From: JBDTDV01 sp039922875
GTDB lineage: Bacteria; Actinomycetota; Actinomycetes; Actinomycetales; Microbacteriaceae
DNA length: 64,000 nucleotides
Direction: 5' to 3'
NCBI GenBank assembly: GCA_039922875.1
Contig: JBDTDV010000016.1
Location: 62,001 to 126,000, forward strand
Shown here: piece by piece, positions 24,646 to 33,558 of the stretch
Layout: each line of letters begins with the position of its first letter
Position numbering within the stretch: position 1 is the stretch's first letter
Program-made: the position numbers and the translations under genes
The notes under the pieces: model-generated
What the model saw: only the letters and a program-made list of their open reading frames with translations
Told to the model about the DNA's origin: nothing
The model's database searches: none

Positions 24646-27600
24646 ATGTTTCGAAAGATCCTTGTTGCCAACCGCGGCGAAATTGCGATTCGCGCTTTCC
24701 GAGCGGCGTACGAGTTGGGGGCGGGGACCGTAGCCGTATTCCCGTTCGAGGATCGAAACTCGATGCATCGGCTCAAAGCGGACGAGGCATACCAGATCGG
24801 TGAGAAGGGCCACCCCGTCCGCGCCTACCTCGACGTCAGTGAGATCATCCGGGTCGCCCGAGACTGTGGGGCTGACGCGATCTACCCCGGCTACGGCTTC
24901 CTCTCGGAAAATCCTGAGTTGGCCCAGGCGGCAGCACAGGCCGGGATCACCTTCATCGGTCCGGGATCGCACGTGTTGGAAATGGCCGGCAACAAGGTGA
25001 CCGCCAAGGAACACGCCATCGCCGCGGGGGTACCGGTGCTCGCCTCGACGCCGGCGTCCCGTGACATCGACGAATTGCTCGCCGGCGCCGATGCAGTCGG
25101 GTTCCCGATTTTCGCCAAGGCGGTCGCCGGCGGCGGCGGCCGGGGCATGCGCCGGGTCGACGGCCCCGAGGAACTGCGTGGTGCACTCGAGGCTGCGATG
25201 CGCGAGGCAGACAGCGCGTTCGGCGATCCGACGATGTTTTTGGAACGTGCGGTGCTGCGGCCGCGGCACATCGAGGTGCAAATCCTCGCCGACGCCGGTG
25301 GTGAAACCGTGCATCTGTTCGAGCGGGACTGTTCTGTGCAGCGTCGGCACCAGAAGGTCATCGAGGTCGCTCCGGCGCCGAATCTCGACGAGAGCATTCG
25401 CGCCAGCCTGTACCGGGACGCAATAGCGTTCGCACGGTCGATCGGGTACGTCAACGCGGGAACCGTGGAATTCTTGCTGGACACCGTCGGCGAACGAGCC
25501 GGGGAGCACGTCTTCATCGAGATGAACCCGAGGATCCAGGTCGAGCACACCGTAACCGAGGAGATCACCGACGTCGATCTGGTCCAGTCCCAGATCCGGA
25601 TCGCTGCGGGCGAGAGCCTAGCCGACCTCGGACTGAATCAGGAGAATATCCGCCGACGCGGCGCGGCCATGCAATGTCGAATCACTACCGAAGATCCGGC
25701 AGACGGTTTCCGTCCGGATACCGGCAAGATCACCACTTACCGTTCACCGGGTGGTGCCGGGATTCGGCTGGACGGTGGAACCGTCAACCCGGGCTCCCAA
25801 ATCAGCCCGCATTTCGATTCGATGCTGACCAAGCTCATTTGTCGCGCGCGCGATTTCCCCTCCGCGGTCGGCCGTGCCAGGCGTGCCCTGGCCGAGTTTC
25901 GGATCCGCGGCGTCGCGACCAATATTCCGTTTCTTCAGGCGGTGCTGGAGGATCCGGGCTTTATCGCCGGTGATCTGAGCACCTCCTTTATCGAGGAGCG
26001 GCCCCAATTGCTGCGTGGCCCGGTCTCGAAGGACCGCGGCACGAAGCTGTTGAACTGGCTGGCAGATGTCACCGTGAACCAGCCGAACGGCGAGCAGCTG
26101 GGCAGCGGTCACCCGGCGGCCAAATTGCCGCGGATCGACCTCAGCGCTGCGGCACCGGAGGGCTCTCGGCAGCGGTTGCTGACCCTGGGCCCAGCCGGCT
26201 TCGCCGCCGCTCTGCGGGCGCAGAGCGAATTGGCTGTCACCGAGACGACCTTCCGCGACGCTCATCAATCCCTCCTGGCGACTCGGGTGCGCACCAAAGA
26301 CCTGCTCGAGGTGGCGCCCTATGTCGCTAGGCTCACCCCGCAGCTGCTGTCGATCGAGGCATGGGGCGGCGCCACCTACGATGTCGCGCTGAGGTTCCTC
26401 GGCGAGAGCCCGTGGGACCGCCTCGGTTCGCTCCGGGAAGCGCTGCCGAACATCGCCATCCAGATGCTGTTGCGCGGCCGGAACACCGTTGGATACACCC
26501 CATACCCGACCGAGGTGACGGATGCGTTCGTCAGCGAGGCGGCAGCCACCGGTGTCGACATCTTCCGGATCTTCGACGCACTGAACGACGTCGAACAGAT
26601 GCGGCCGGCGATCGAGTCGGTCCTGGCCACCGGAAGCGCCGTCGCAGAGGTCGCGGTGTGCTACACCGGAGACCTTCTCGACCCGGCAGAGGACCTGTAC
26701 ACGCTGGACTATTATCTGCGGCTTGCCGAACAGATCGTCGCCTCCGGGGCGCACATCTTGGCTATCAAGGACATGGCCGGCCTGCTGCGTCCCGGCGCCG
26801 CAGAAAAGCTCGTCAGCGCCTTCCGCTCGCACTTCGATCTGCCGGTACATGTGCACACCCATGACACGGCAGGGGGACAGCTTGCCACCCTGATGGCGGC
26901 CAGTGCAGCCGGCGCCGACGCGGTCGACGTGGCCAGCGCACCGATGGCGGGCACGACCAGCCAGCCCTCGGCATCCGCACTGGTCGCCGCCCTGGCGCAC
27001 ACCGAACGCGACACCGGGATCTCGCTTCAGGCGATCACGGATCTGGAACCGTACTGGGAAGCGGTGCGCCGGGTCTACCGACCGTTCGAATCTGGTCTGC
27101 CCGGTCCGACCGGCCGCGTTTACAAGCACGAGATCCCAGGCGGCCAGCTGTCCAACCTGCGCCAGCAGGCGATCGCGCTGGGCTTGGCGGACGACTTCGA
27201 ACTGATCGAGGACATGTACGCGGCGGCGGACGCCATCCTCGGCCGGGTACCGAAGGTCACCCCGTCTTCGAAAGTTGTCGGTGACCTGGCGTTGTATCTG
27301 GCAGCCGTGAAGGCGGATCCGGAAGATTTTGCGCAGAATCCAGAAAATTATGATGTGCCGGACTCGGTCGTCGGATTCATGGCCGGCGAGCTCGGCGATC
27401 TCCCCGGCGGCTGGCCGGAGCCCTTCCGAAGCAAGGTGCTGCGCGGCAAAAACGTTCGAATCGGGGTCACCGAGATCAGCCAGGAGGATCGGGAGCTGCT
27501 GGCTGGAACCAGCCTCGAACGTCGCACGGCGCTGAACCGGCTGCTGTTCCCCGGCCCGACCCGCGCCTTCGAAGAGATTCGGGACAGCTATGGCGATCTG

Positions 27601-28053
27601 TCGGTGCTGGACACCGTTGATTACCTCTATGGTCTGAAGCCGGGCATTGAGCACGTCATTCAGATTGCCAAAGGCGTGCGGCTCTTCGTCGGGCTGGAAG
27701 CCATCGGTGAGGCCGATCAAAAAGGTATTCGTACCGTGATGACGACGTTGAACGGGCAGTTGCGACCCGTGTTCGTGCGTGACCGCGGTATCGCAGTCGA
27801 CTTCAAGGCCGCCGAGAAAGCGGACGCCGGCAACCCAGCCCAGGTCGCTGCGCCGTTCTCAGGCGTGGTCACCCTGCAGGTTGCGGTCGGTGACCAGGTC
27901 CACGCCGGGCAGAATGTTGCGACGATCGAGGCGATGAAAATGGAGGCCGGCATCACCTCGTCGATCGCCGGTGTGATCGAGCGATTGGCGATTCCACAAA
28001 CCCAGCAGGTCGATGCCGGCGACTTGCTGGTGGTCGTGACGCCGGGCTCCTAG
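24646..28053 (+). CDS. pyc: pyruvate carboxylase
   Basis: 1135 residues from the ATG at 24646. The biotin carboxylase domain begins MFRKILVANRGEIAIRAFRA and holds the ATP-grasp loop AVAGGGGRGMR and EMNPRIQVEHTVTE. The carboxyltransferase domain starts near residue 535 with FRDAHQSLLATRVRTKDLL and has the metal histidines in HVHTHDTAGG. The C-terminal carrier domain has the biotinyl lysine K1098 in EAMKMEAG. The single-chain architecture and length are standard. It converts pyruvate and bicarbonate to oxaloacetate using ATP (anaplerosis). An upstream in-frame GTG at 24622 is less likely. Confidence 0.97.
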   Translation: MFRKILVANRGEIAIRAFRAAYELGAGTVAVFPFEDRNSMHRLKADEAYQIGEKGHPVRAYLDVSEIIRVARDCGADAIYPGYGFLSENPELAQAAAQAGITFIGPGSHVLEMAGNKVTAKEHAIAAGVPVLASTPASRDIDELLAGADAVGFPIFAKAVAGGGGRGMRRVDGPEELRGALEAAMREADSAFGDPTMFLERAVLRPRHIEVQILADAGGETVHLFERDCSVQRRHQKVIEVAPAPNLDESIRASLYRDAIAFARSIGYVNAGTVEFLLDTVGERAGEHVFIEMNPRIQVEHTVTEEITDVDLVQSQIRIAAGESLADLGLNQENIRRRGAAMQCRITTEDPADGFRPDTGKITTYRSPGGAGIRLDGGTVNPGSQISPHFDSMLTKLICRARDFPSAVGRARRALAEFRIRGVATNIPFLQAVLEDPGFIAGDLSTSFIEERPQLLRGPVSKDRGTKLLNWLADVTVNQPNGEQLGSGHPAAKLPRIDLSAAAPEGSRQRLLTLGPAGFAAALRAQSELAVTETTFRDAHQSLLATRVRTKDLLEVAPYVARLTPQLLSIEAWGGATYDVALRFLGESPWDRLGSLREALPNIAIQMLLRGRNTVGYTPYPTEVTDAFVSEAAATGVDIFRIFDALNDVEQMRPAIESVLATGSAVAEVAVCYTGDLLDPAEDLYTLDYYLRLAEQIVASGAHILAIKDMAGLLRPGAAEKLVSAFRSHFDLPVHVHTHDTAGGQLATLMAASAAGADAVDVASAPMAGTTSQPSASALVAALAHTERDTGISLQAITDLEPYWEAVRRVYRPFESGLPGPTGRVYKHEIPGGQLSNLRQQAIALGLADDFELIEDMYAAADAILGRVPKVTPSSKVVGDLALYLAAVKADPEDFAQNPENYDVPDSVVGFMAGELGDLPGGWPEPFRSKVLRGKNVRIGVTEISQEDRELLAGTSLERRTALNRLLFPGPTRAFEEIRDSYGDLSVLDTVDYLYGLKPGIEHVIQIAKGVRLFVGLEAIGEADQKGIRTVMTTLNGQLRPVFVRDRGIAVDFKAAEKADAGNPAQVAAPFSGVVTLQVAVGDQVHAGQNVATIEAMKMEAGITSSIAGVIERLAIPQTQQVDAGDLLVVVTPGS

Positions 28054-28121
28054 CGCAGCCGATCTGGTGCGAGCGGGCCGGCGCTAAACTGTGTCGTGCC
28101 CGTGGCACCGAAGGAGACAGC

Positions 28122-29372
28122 GTGTCTGACGAAGAAGAGAAGGGAACTGGCGAGCCGGACACCATGAGCGTCGCCGTTCAGTTGCCTGCCGCTGCGGCAC
28201 CCGAGATCCCACCGGATGAGAGGGCGGTCGCGATCGACGATGTTCCGATCGATCCCGGCGTGGTGCATGTAGCGGATCCGGGCATCACCTCGGTCTCGCT
28301 GGTCGCCAGGATAGCGAGAACGACTGCGACTCCGGTTCAGCCGCGGCACGGACACTCGGCAATCGCGGAGAGCCCCTACTCCCAGTCCCGGCGTGACCGG
28401 TTGCGAGGTGCGCCCTCGGATCAGCCGGAACCGGCTGCGATGCTCACCGCCGACCGGCTGCTGGAGGTCAACCGCAAGACCAGGCCGGCTCCAGAAGGTG
28501 CCTGGCAGCGATTCGTTTATCGGGCCACCTTCCGCACCGCGAACCTCGGCGATTCTGCGAAGGCACGGGCCAGGAAAGAGCTTGACCACCGGATCCAGAA
28601 GGAATTCGACGGCGGCACGCGGTTCGTCCCGATCCTCACCCGCAAGGGCGGAGTCGGCAAGACGACGGTGACCGCCCTGCTCGGCATGGCACTCGCCGAC
28701 GCCCGCGAGGACCGGATCATCGCCGTCGACGCGAATCCGGACCGCGGAACTCTCGCTGAACGGGTCAAGAAGCACACCAGGGCAACCGTCAGGGATGCGG
28801 TGATCCGGGCCGCCGGTATCGGCGGCTTCACCGATTTCGCGAGCCTGGTCTCGCGAGACGAGACCAGGCTGGACATCCTGGCCTCCGACAGCGATCCAAT
28901 GCTTTCTGAGGCATTCGACGAGAACGACTACAACGTGGTGGCCGATCTAGTCACCCGGTTCTATTCGATCGCGCTGACCGACTGCGGAACGGGCATTGTG
29001 CACTCCGTGATGCGAGCCACTCTGCAGCGCGCGGACGCCGTGGTGGTCGTTTCCGGGGGCAGCGTGGATGAGGCGCGGCTGGCCTCCGAAACCCTGACGT
29101 GGCTTGAGGCCAACGGATACGGCGACCTGGTCCCCAACGCGATCGTCGCACTGAACACGGCGACCCAGGGCACGAACCTGGTCAAGCTCGATGAGATCGA
29201 GTCGCATTTCCGGTCCCGGGTCCGAGAGATCGTCCGGATCCCATATGACCCGCAGCTGGCGGCCGGTGCCGCGATCAGTTATAGAGACCTGAAGCCGCTC
29301 ACCAGGGACGCCGCACGTTCCTTGGCCGCGCTGGTGATCGAGGGTCTGCCGGTGAACCGTGGTGAGCGGTGA
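28122..29372 (+). CDS. MinD-like P-loop ATPase with disordered N-terminus
   Basis: 416 residues, GTG start. The first 105 residues are Pro/Ala/acid-rich and probably disordered. The ATPase domain has the deviant Walker A KGGVGKTT (175-182), AVDANPDRGTL and the Walker B strand IALTDCGTG. The layout resembles actinobacterial MinD/ParA proteins linked to chromosome partitioning or type VII secretion accessory ATPases, but no partner gene is nearby. It is the second SIMIBI ATPase beside pyc. Its end overlaps the deformylase start by four bases, indicating coupling. Confidence 0.85.
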   Translation: MSDEEEKGTGEPDTMSVAVQLPAAAAPEIPPDERAVAIDDVPIDPGVVHVADPGITSVSLVARIARTTATPVQPRHGHSAIAESPYSQSRRDRLRGAPSDQPEPAAMLTADRLLEVNRKTRPAPEGAWQRFVYRATFRTANLGDSAKARARKELDHRIQKEFDGGTRFVPILTRKGGVGKTTVTALLGMALADAREDRIIAVDANPDRGTLAERVKKHTRATVRDAVIRAAGIGGFTDFASLVSRDETRLDILASDSDPMLSEAFDENDYNVVADLVTRFYSIALTDCGTGIVHSVMRATLQRADAVVVVSGGSVDEARLASETLTWLEANGYGDLVPNAIVALNTATQGTNLVKLDEIESHFRSRVREIVRIPYDPQLAAGAAISYRDLKPLTRDAARSLAALVIEGLPVNRGER

Positions 29373-29860
29373 CGGAACGGGCGATCCGGCTCTTCGGCGA
29401 CCCGGTGTTGAAGACCGTCTCCGATCCGATCACCTCGTTCGACCCGGGCACCCGTGCTCTGGCAGATGACCTGCTGGACAGCACATTGGCCCCTGGCCGG
29501 GCGGGTGTGGCAGCCGCCCAGATCGGGGTGAATCTGCGCGCTTTCAGCTACAACGTCGACGACCGTACCGGATACATCATCAACCCGGAGATCGTCGAAC
29601 TCTCCGGCGAGCCGGAGCTGATGGATGAAGGCTGCCTATCCGTACCCGGGCTGTGGTTCCCGACACTGCGCTATCCATTCGCCCGAGTGGTCGGGGTGGA
29701 TGCGGTAGGCAACGCAGTCGAGCTCTCCGGAACCGGAGTACTCGCCCAAGCCATCCAGCACGAAACCGACCATTTGAATGGAATGCTGTATCTGGACCGC
29801 CTGACACCGCAGCTCCGGCGCCAGGCGATGAAACAGATCCGCGAGTCCGATTGGTTCTAG
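29369..29860 (+). CDS. def: peptide deformylase
   Basis: 163 residues. All three family motifs are present: GVAAAQIG (46-53), EGCLSVPG with metal ligand C89, and QHETDHLNG with H131, catalytic E132 and H135. The enzyme removes the formyl group from nascent protein N-termini with Fe2+/Zn2+ at the ribosome. It overlaps the MinD-like gene at the start and the convergent acyl-CoA ligase gene by four bases at the end. Bacteria often have two def copies, and this may be the secondary one because fmt is not adjacent. Confidence 0.95.
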   Translation: MTERAIRLFGDPVLKTVSDPITSFDPGTRALADDLLDSTLAPGRAGVAAAQIGVNLRAFSYNVDDRTGYIINPEIVELSGEPELMDEGCLSVPGLWFPTLRYPFARVVGVDAVGNAVELSGTGVLAQAIQHETDHLNGMLYLDRLTPQLRRQAMKQIRESDWF

Positions 29861-31674
29861 GAAGTGTGCTTCTCGGGCGGCACCGCGGTCGAATACAGCG
29901 AATCGATAACCGGTGCGAAATCCCTGAGGATCGCCGCCCGTTTAATGCTCAGCTTCGGGGTGAGATGTCCACTCGCCTCGGTGAGATCGGTCGGTAGAAT
30001 CGCGAACTTGCGGATCGACTCGGCTCGAGACACCGAGGTATTAGCATCGTCGATGGCCCGTTGCAGCTCGGCGCGGACCGCGGGGTTTTCCGCTGCCTGC
30101 GTCAGGGTGAGGTTCTTGTCCTGGCCGTTGTTGCCCAGCCAGGTCGGCAGCATTTCGGTATCCAGTGAGATCAGAGCAGCGATGAACGGCCTCTGGTCAC
30201 CGACCACTATGACCTGCCCAATCAACGGATTGGCTCGCAAGCGGTCCTCCGGTCCGGCCGGCGAGACGTTCTTCCCACCGGCGGTGACGATGATCTCCTT
30301 CTTGCGTCCGGTGATCGTCAGGAAACCGTCCGAATCGAAACTGCCCAGGTCGCCGGTGCGCAGCCATTTTCCATCGAACGTTGCGGCGGTCGCCTCCGGG
30401 TTCCGCCAGTACTCCTTGAAGACGTTGATCCCAGCGATTTCGATCTCACCGTCTTCGGCCAGACGCACCGAGACACCCGGGAGGGCAGGGCCGACGGTGC
30501 CGATCTTGAACTTGTCGGCCAGGTTGACGGTGGCCGGTGCCGTGGTCTCAGTAAGACCATAACCCTCCAGGATCTTGATCCCCAGGCTGTGGTAGAAGTG
30601 CGCCAGATGCGCCGACAGGGGAGCCGACCCCGAGACCGCGTACCTGACGTTCCCGCCGAGCGCCTTTCGCAGTTTGCTGTATACCAAGCGGTCAAAGAGG
30701 GCGAACTGCAGCCGAAGGCCAAGCGGAACCGCACCCGCGTCGCGAGCGCGGGAGTAAGCGATCGCAACCGCGGCCGCCTTGCGGAAGATATTGCCCTTGC
30801 CGGAGGATTCGGCCTTCTGCTCGGAGGAGTTGTACACCTTCTCGAATACCCGGGGCACCGCCAACAGGAATGTCGGCTTGAACGAGGACAGCGCCGGGAG
30901 GAGCTGGCTGGTGTCGGCCTGGTGGCCGACCCGAACTCCGGCGTGCACGGCAAGGACGGTGATAAACCGCGCGAAGACATGCGCGGTGGTGATAAACAGC
31001 AGCGTGGATGCCCCCGACCCGACCACCTCGGACAGGGCGACCGCGGAGTTGCGGCACAGTTCCACGAAATTGGAATGCGTCAGCACGCAACCGCGCGGAC
31101 GCCCGGTGGATCCCGAGGTGTAGATCAGCGTTGCCATGTCCTCGCCGCGGGCCAGATTCCGGCGCCGCTCTACCTCGTCGTCCGGCACCTCGGCGCCGGC
31201 GGAGACCAGTTTGTCCAAATCGCCGAGGTCGATCTGCCAGACGTTGCCGATCAGGGGAAGTTCGGCGCGGACCTCGTCGAAGCGCCCGAAGTGTTCGGCC
31301 GTCTCCAGAATCAGCGAGGTGGCCCCGGAGTCGGTCAGATTCCACTGGACCTGGCTGGGTGAGGACGTCTCATAGACCGGAACCAGCACCGCGCCGGCGA
31401 ACCAGGTGGCGAAGTCGATCAGGGTCCATTCATACCGGGTGCGGCACATCAAGCCGATCTTGTCCCCGGGCTGGATTCCCTGGGCGATCAGTCCCTTCGC
31501 CAACGCCCGTACCTGACGCAGGAACTCGCGTGAGGTGACCGGCACCCAACTCTCACCCTGAGGCAGGGAGAATAGGGCGGCGTCGGGGGTCTCAGCCACC
31601 CGCTGGATGAGCAGGTCGGTGACGTTCGCCTCCGGGTCGGCCGGGACGAGAGCTGGGACGTCAAACTGTTCCAC
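29857..31674 (-). CDS. long-chain fatty acid-CoA ligase (FadD15-like)
   Basis: 605 residues from the GTG at 31674, preceded by AAGGAG. ANL-family motifs are present: P-loop LIYTSGSTGRPRGCVL, the LEGYGLTETTA adenylate motif, the hinge region WLRTGDLGSFDSDGFLTITGRKKEIIVTAGGKNVSP, and a C-terminal SGHLTPKLSIKR. It activates fatty acids to acyl-CoA via acyl-AMP. The order acyl-CoA ligase - acyltransferase - aroG - kinase matches the fadD15 region of mycobacteria. The last residues of some homologues (PxLK-R) are conserved here as TPKLSIKR. Confidence 0.92.
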   Translation of the reverse strand: MEQFDVPALVPADPEANVTDLLIQRVAETPDAALFSLPQGESWVPVTSREFLRQVRALAKGLIAQGIQPGDKIGLMCRTRYEWTLIDFATWFAGAVLVPVYETSSPSQVQWNLTDSGATSLILETAEHFGRFDEVRAELPLIGNVWQIDLGDLDKLVSAGAEVPDDEVERRRNLARGEDMATLIYTSGSTGRPRGCVLTHSNFVELCRNSAVALSEVVGSGASTLLFITTAHVFARFITVLAVHAGVRVGHQADTSQLLPALSSFKPTFLLAVPRVFEKVYNSSEQKAESSGKGNIFRKAAAVAIAYSRARDAGAVPLGLRLQFALFDRLVYSKLRKALGGNVRYAVSGSAPLSAHLAHFYHSLGIKILEGYGLTETTAPATVNLADKFKIGTVGPALPGVSVRLAEDGEIEIAGINVFKEYWRNPEATAATFDGKWLRTGDLGSFDSDGFLTITGRKKEIIVTAGGKNVSPAGPEDRLRANPLIGQVIVVGDQRPFIAALISLDTEMLPTWLGNNGQDKNLTLTQAAENPAVRAELQRAIDDANTSVSRAESIRKFAILPTDLTEASGHLTPKLSIKRAAILRDFAPVIDSLYSTAVPPEKHTS

Positions 31675-31806
31675 GGTAACTCCTTCTGTGAAGACAACTC
31701 CTTCGATGCCGTCAGGGGGTCGTTCAGTACACTCTAGATGGTGCCGATCCCGCTTTTCTGTTGAGCCGCATGGTCGTCGCCTGGTTCATCAGCGGAAGGT
31801 GACATC

Positions 31807-32769
31807 GTGTACGCGATCGGGATCGACATAGGCGGCACGAAGATCGCCGGAGCCGTTGTAGACGAACTCGGTACGATCATCCGTTCGGAGCGCCAGCCCA
31901 CTCCGGCCACCGCACCGGACAAGATCGTCGAGCAGGTAGCTGCGATGGTGCGCAGGCTGCGCGCCAGCGACACGATCAGTGCGGTCGGCGTTGCCGCGGC
32001 CGGTTTCATCGACGTATCGCGCTCTCGCGTGTACTACGCGCCGAACATCAACTGGCGCCAGGAGCCGTTACGAGAGAAGCTCGAGGACAAGCTGCGCCTC
32101 GCCGTGGTCATCGAGAATGATGCGAACGCTGCGGGCTGGGCGGAGTTCCGGTTCGGCGCCGGCCGACTGGTCAGCGACATGGTGATGCTGACCATCGGCA
32201 CCGGCGTGGGATCGGCAATCGTGTCGAACGACGCGTTGTTCCGCGGGGGCTTCGGTGCCGCTGGCGAGATCGGCCATTTACGGGTGGTTCCCGGCGGGCT
32301 GTTATGCGGCTGCGGTGCGCACGGTTGTCTCGAGCAGTACGGGTCTGGGCGGGCGCTGGCCAGAATGGCGAACGAACTGGCCGATGCCGGCGGCATCGGC
32401 CGTGGTATTGCCGAGGCGAGGTCGGCTAGCGGAGAGTTGACCGGTGCCCAGATCAGCGCGCTGATCACCGCGGGGGACCCCGGCGCGATCGCCGCTTTGC
32501 GCCAGCTCGGCGACTGGATCGGGCAGGCCTGCGCGAGTCTTGCTGCCGTGCTGGATCCGCAGTTGTTCGTGCTCGGCGGCGGGGTGGCGCAGGCCGGTGA
32601 GGCGCTGCTTGACCCGGTGCGTCGGGCCTTCCTGGAGACCCTGCCGGCGCGTGGTTTCCACCCGGAGCCTGAATTTCGGATCGCCGAGTTGGTCAACGAC
32701 GCGGGAGTGGTGGGCGCGGCTGACCTGGCCAGGGCCTCCGCCCCCGGGCGGTTGTCCACTCCGCGGTAG
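31807..32769 (+). CDS. glk: ROK-family glucokinase
   Basis: 320 residues, GTG start with GGAAGGTGA upstream. The phosphate-binding motif is GIDIGGTKIAGA and the catalytic base D105 is in ENDANAAG. The ROK zinc site is H157 with C167, C169 and C174 in GGLLCGCGAHGCLEQYGSG. It phosphorylates glucose or a related sugar with ATP (or polyphosphate in some actinobacteria). A sugar other than glucose cannot be excluded. It is divergent from the acyl-CoA ligase and lies 32 bases before plsC. Confidence 0.9.
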   Translation: MYAIGIDIGGTKIAGAVVDELGTIIRSERQPTPATAPDKIVEQVAAMVRRLRASDTISAVGVAAAGFIDVSRSRVYYAPNINWRQEPLREKLEDKLRLAVVIENDANAAGWAEFRFGAGRLVSDMVMLTIGTGVGSAIVSNDALFRGGFGAAGEIGHLRVVPGGLLCGCGAHGCLEQYGSGRALARMANELADAGGIGRGIAEARSASGELTGAQISALITAGDPGAIAALRQLGDWIGQACASLAAVLDPQLFVLGGGVAQAGEALLDPVRRAFLETLPARGFHPEPEFRIAELVNDAGVVGAADLARASAPGRLSTPR

Positions 32770-32801
32770 GCTGGTGCACCGCAGGGGAGGCGAATCGCGC
32801 G

Positions 32802-33491
32802 ATGTTCTATTGGTTGATGAAGTCCCTGATCGTCGGACCGGCTTTGAAATGCGCCTTCCGGCCCTGGGTGCTGGGCGAGGATAACGTTCCGGCGTCCGGA
32901 GCGGTCATCCTCGCCAGCAATCATCTCTCGTTCATCGATTCGATTCTGTTGCCGATCGTTCTGGATCGCAGAATTTCGTTCCTGGCCAAGAGCGATTACT
33001 TCACCCGCACCGGCGTGAAGGGCTGGGCCACGAGAGCGTTCATGAATGCGACCGGCCAAATCTCGATCGATCGCTCCGGCGGCAAGGCGTCGGAGGCGTC
33101 GCTGAACACCGGCCTGGCTGTGCTGGCCAGAAGCGAGCAACTCGGCATCTATCCCGAGGGAACCAGGAGCCCGGACGGCAAGCTCTACCGGGGCCGAACC
33201 GGCGTGGCGCGGATGATCCTGGAGGCAGGCGTTCCGGTGGTTCCGGTGGCGATGATCGCCACGGAGAAGGTGATGCCGATCGGTACCCGGCTGCCGAAAA
33301 TCCGCCGGGTCGGAATCGTGTTCGGCAAGCAGTTGGACTTCCGCCGTTTCGAGGGAATGGAAAGCGACCGGTTCGTATTGCGTTCGGTTACCGACGAGAT
33401 CATGTATGAGCTGAGCCAACTCAGCGGACAAGAGTATGTCGACGTGTACGCAACCTCGGTCAAGGAAAAGCGCGGCACCCTTTCGCGATAG
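32802..33491 (+). CDS. 1-acylglycerol-3-phosphate acyltransferase (PlsC-like)
   Basis: 229 residues. The acyltransferase motif H-x4-D is NHLSFID, followed by FLAKSDYF, the substrate motif YPEGTRSPDGKLYRGRTGVARM and VPVVPVAMI. It transfers an acyl chain to lysophosphatidic acid or a related lysolipid at the membrane. An equivalent gene lies near aroG in mycobacteria (Rv2182c). It follows the glucokinase closely and may share its transcript. Confidence 0.92.
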   Translation: MFYWLMKSLIVGPALKCAFRPWVLGEDNVPASGAVILASNHLSFIDSILLPIVLDRRISFLAKSDYFTRTGVKGWATRAFMNATGQISIDRSGGKASEASLNTGLAVLARSEQLGIYPEGTRSPDGKLYRGRTGVARMILEAGVPVVPVAMIATEKVMPIGTRLPKIRRVGIVFGKQLDFRRFEGMESDRFVLRSVTDEIMYELSQLSGQEYVDVYATSVKEKRGTLSR

Positions 33492-33558
33492 GCTCGGAGT
33501 TCGCGCATAACTCCGCGCGCGGTACTTCGACGAGCGATGAGAACGGGAAGAACAACCA

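Noticed and set aside
25744..27720. Long minus-strand frame opposite pyc
   Set aside because: Antisense shadow of a strongly coding region; no recognisable domain.
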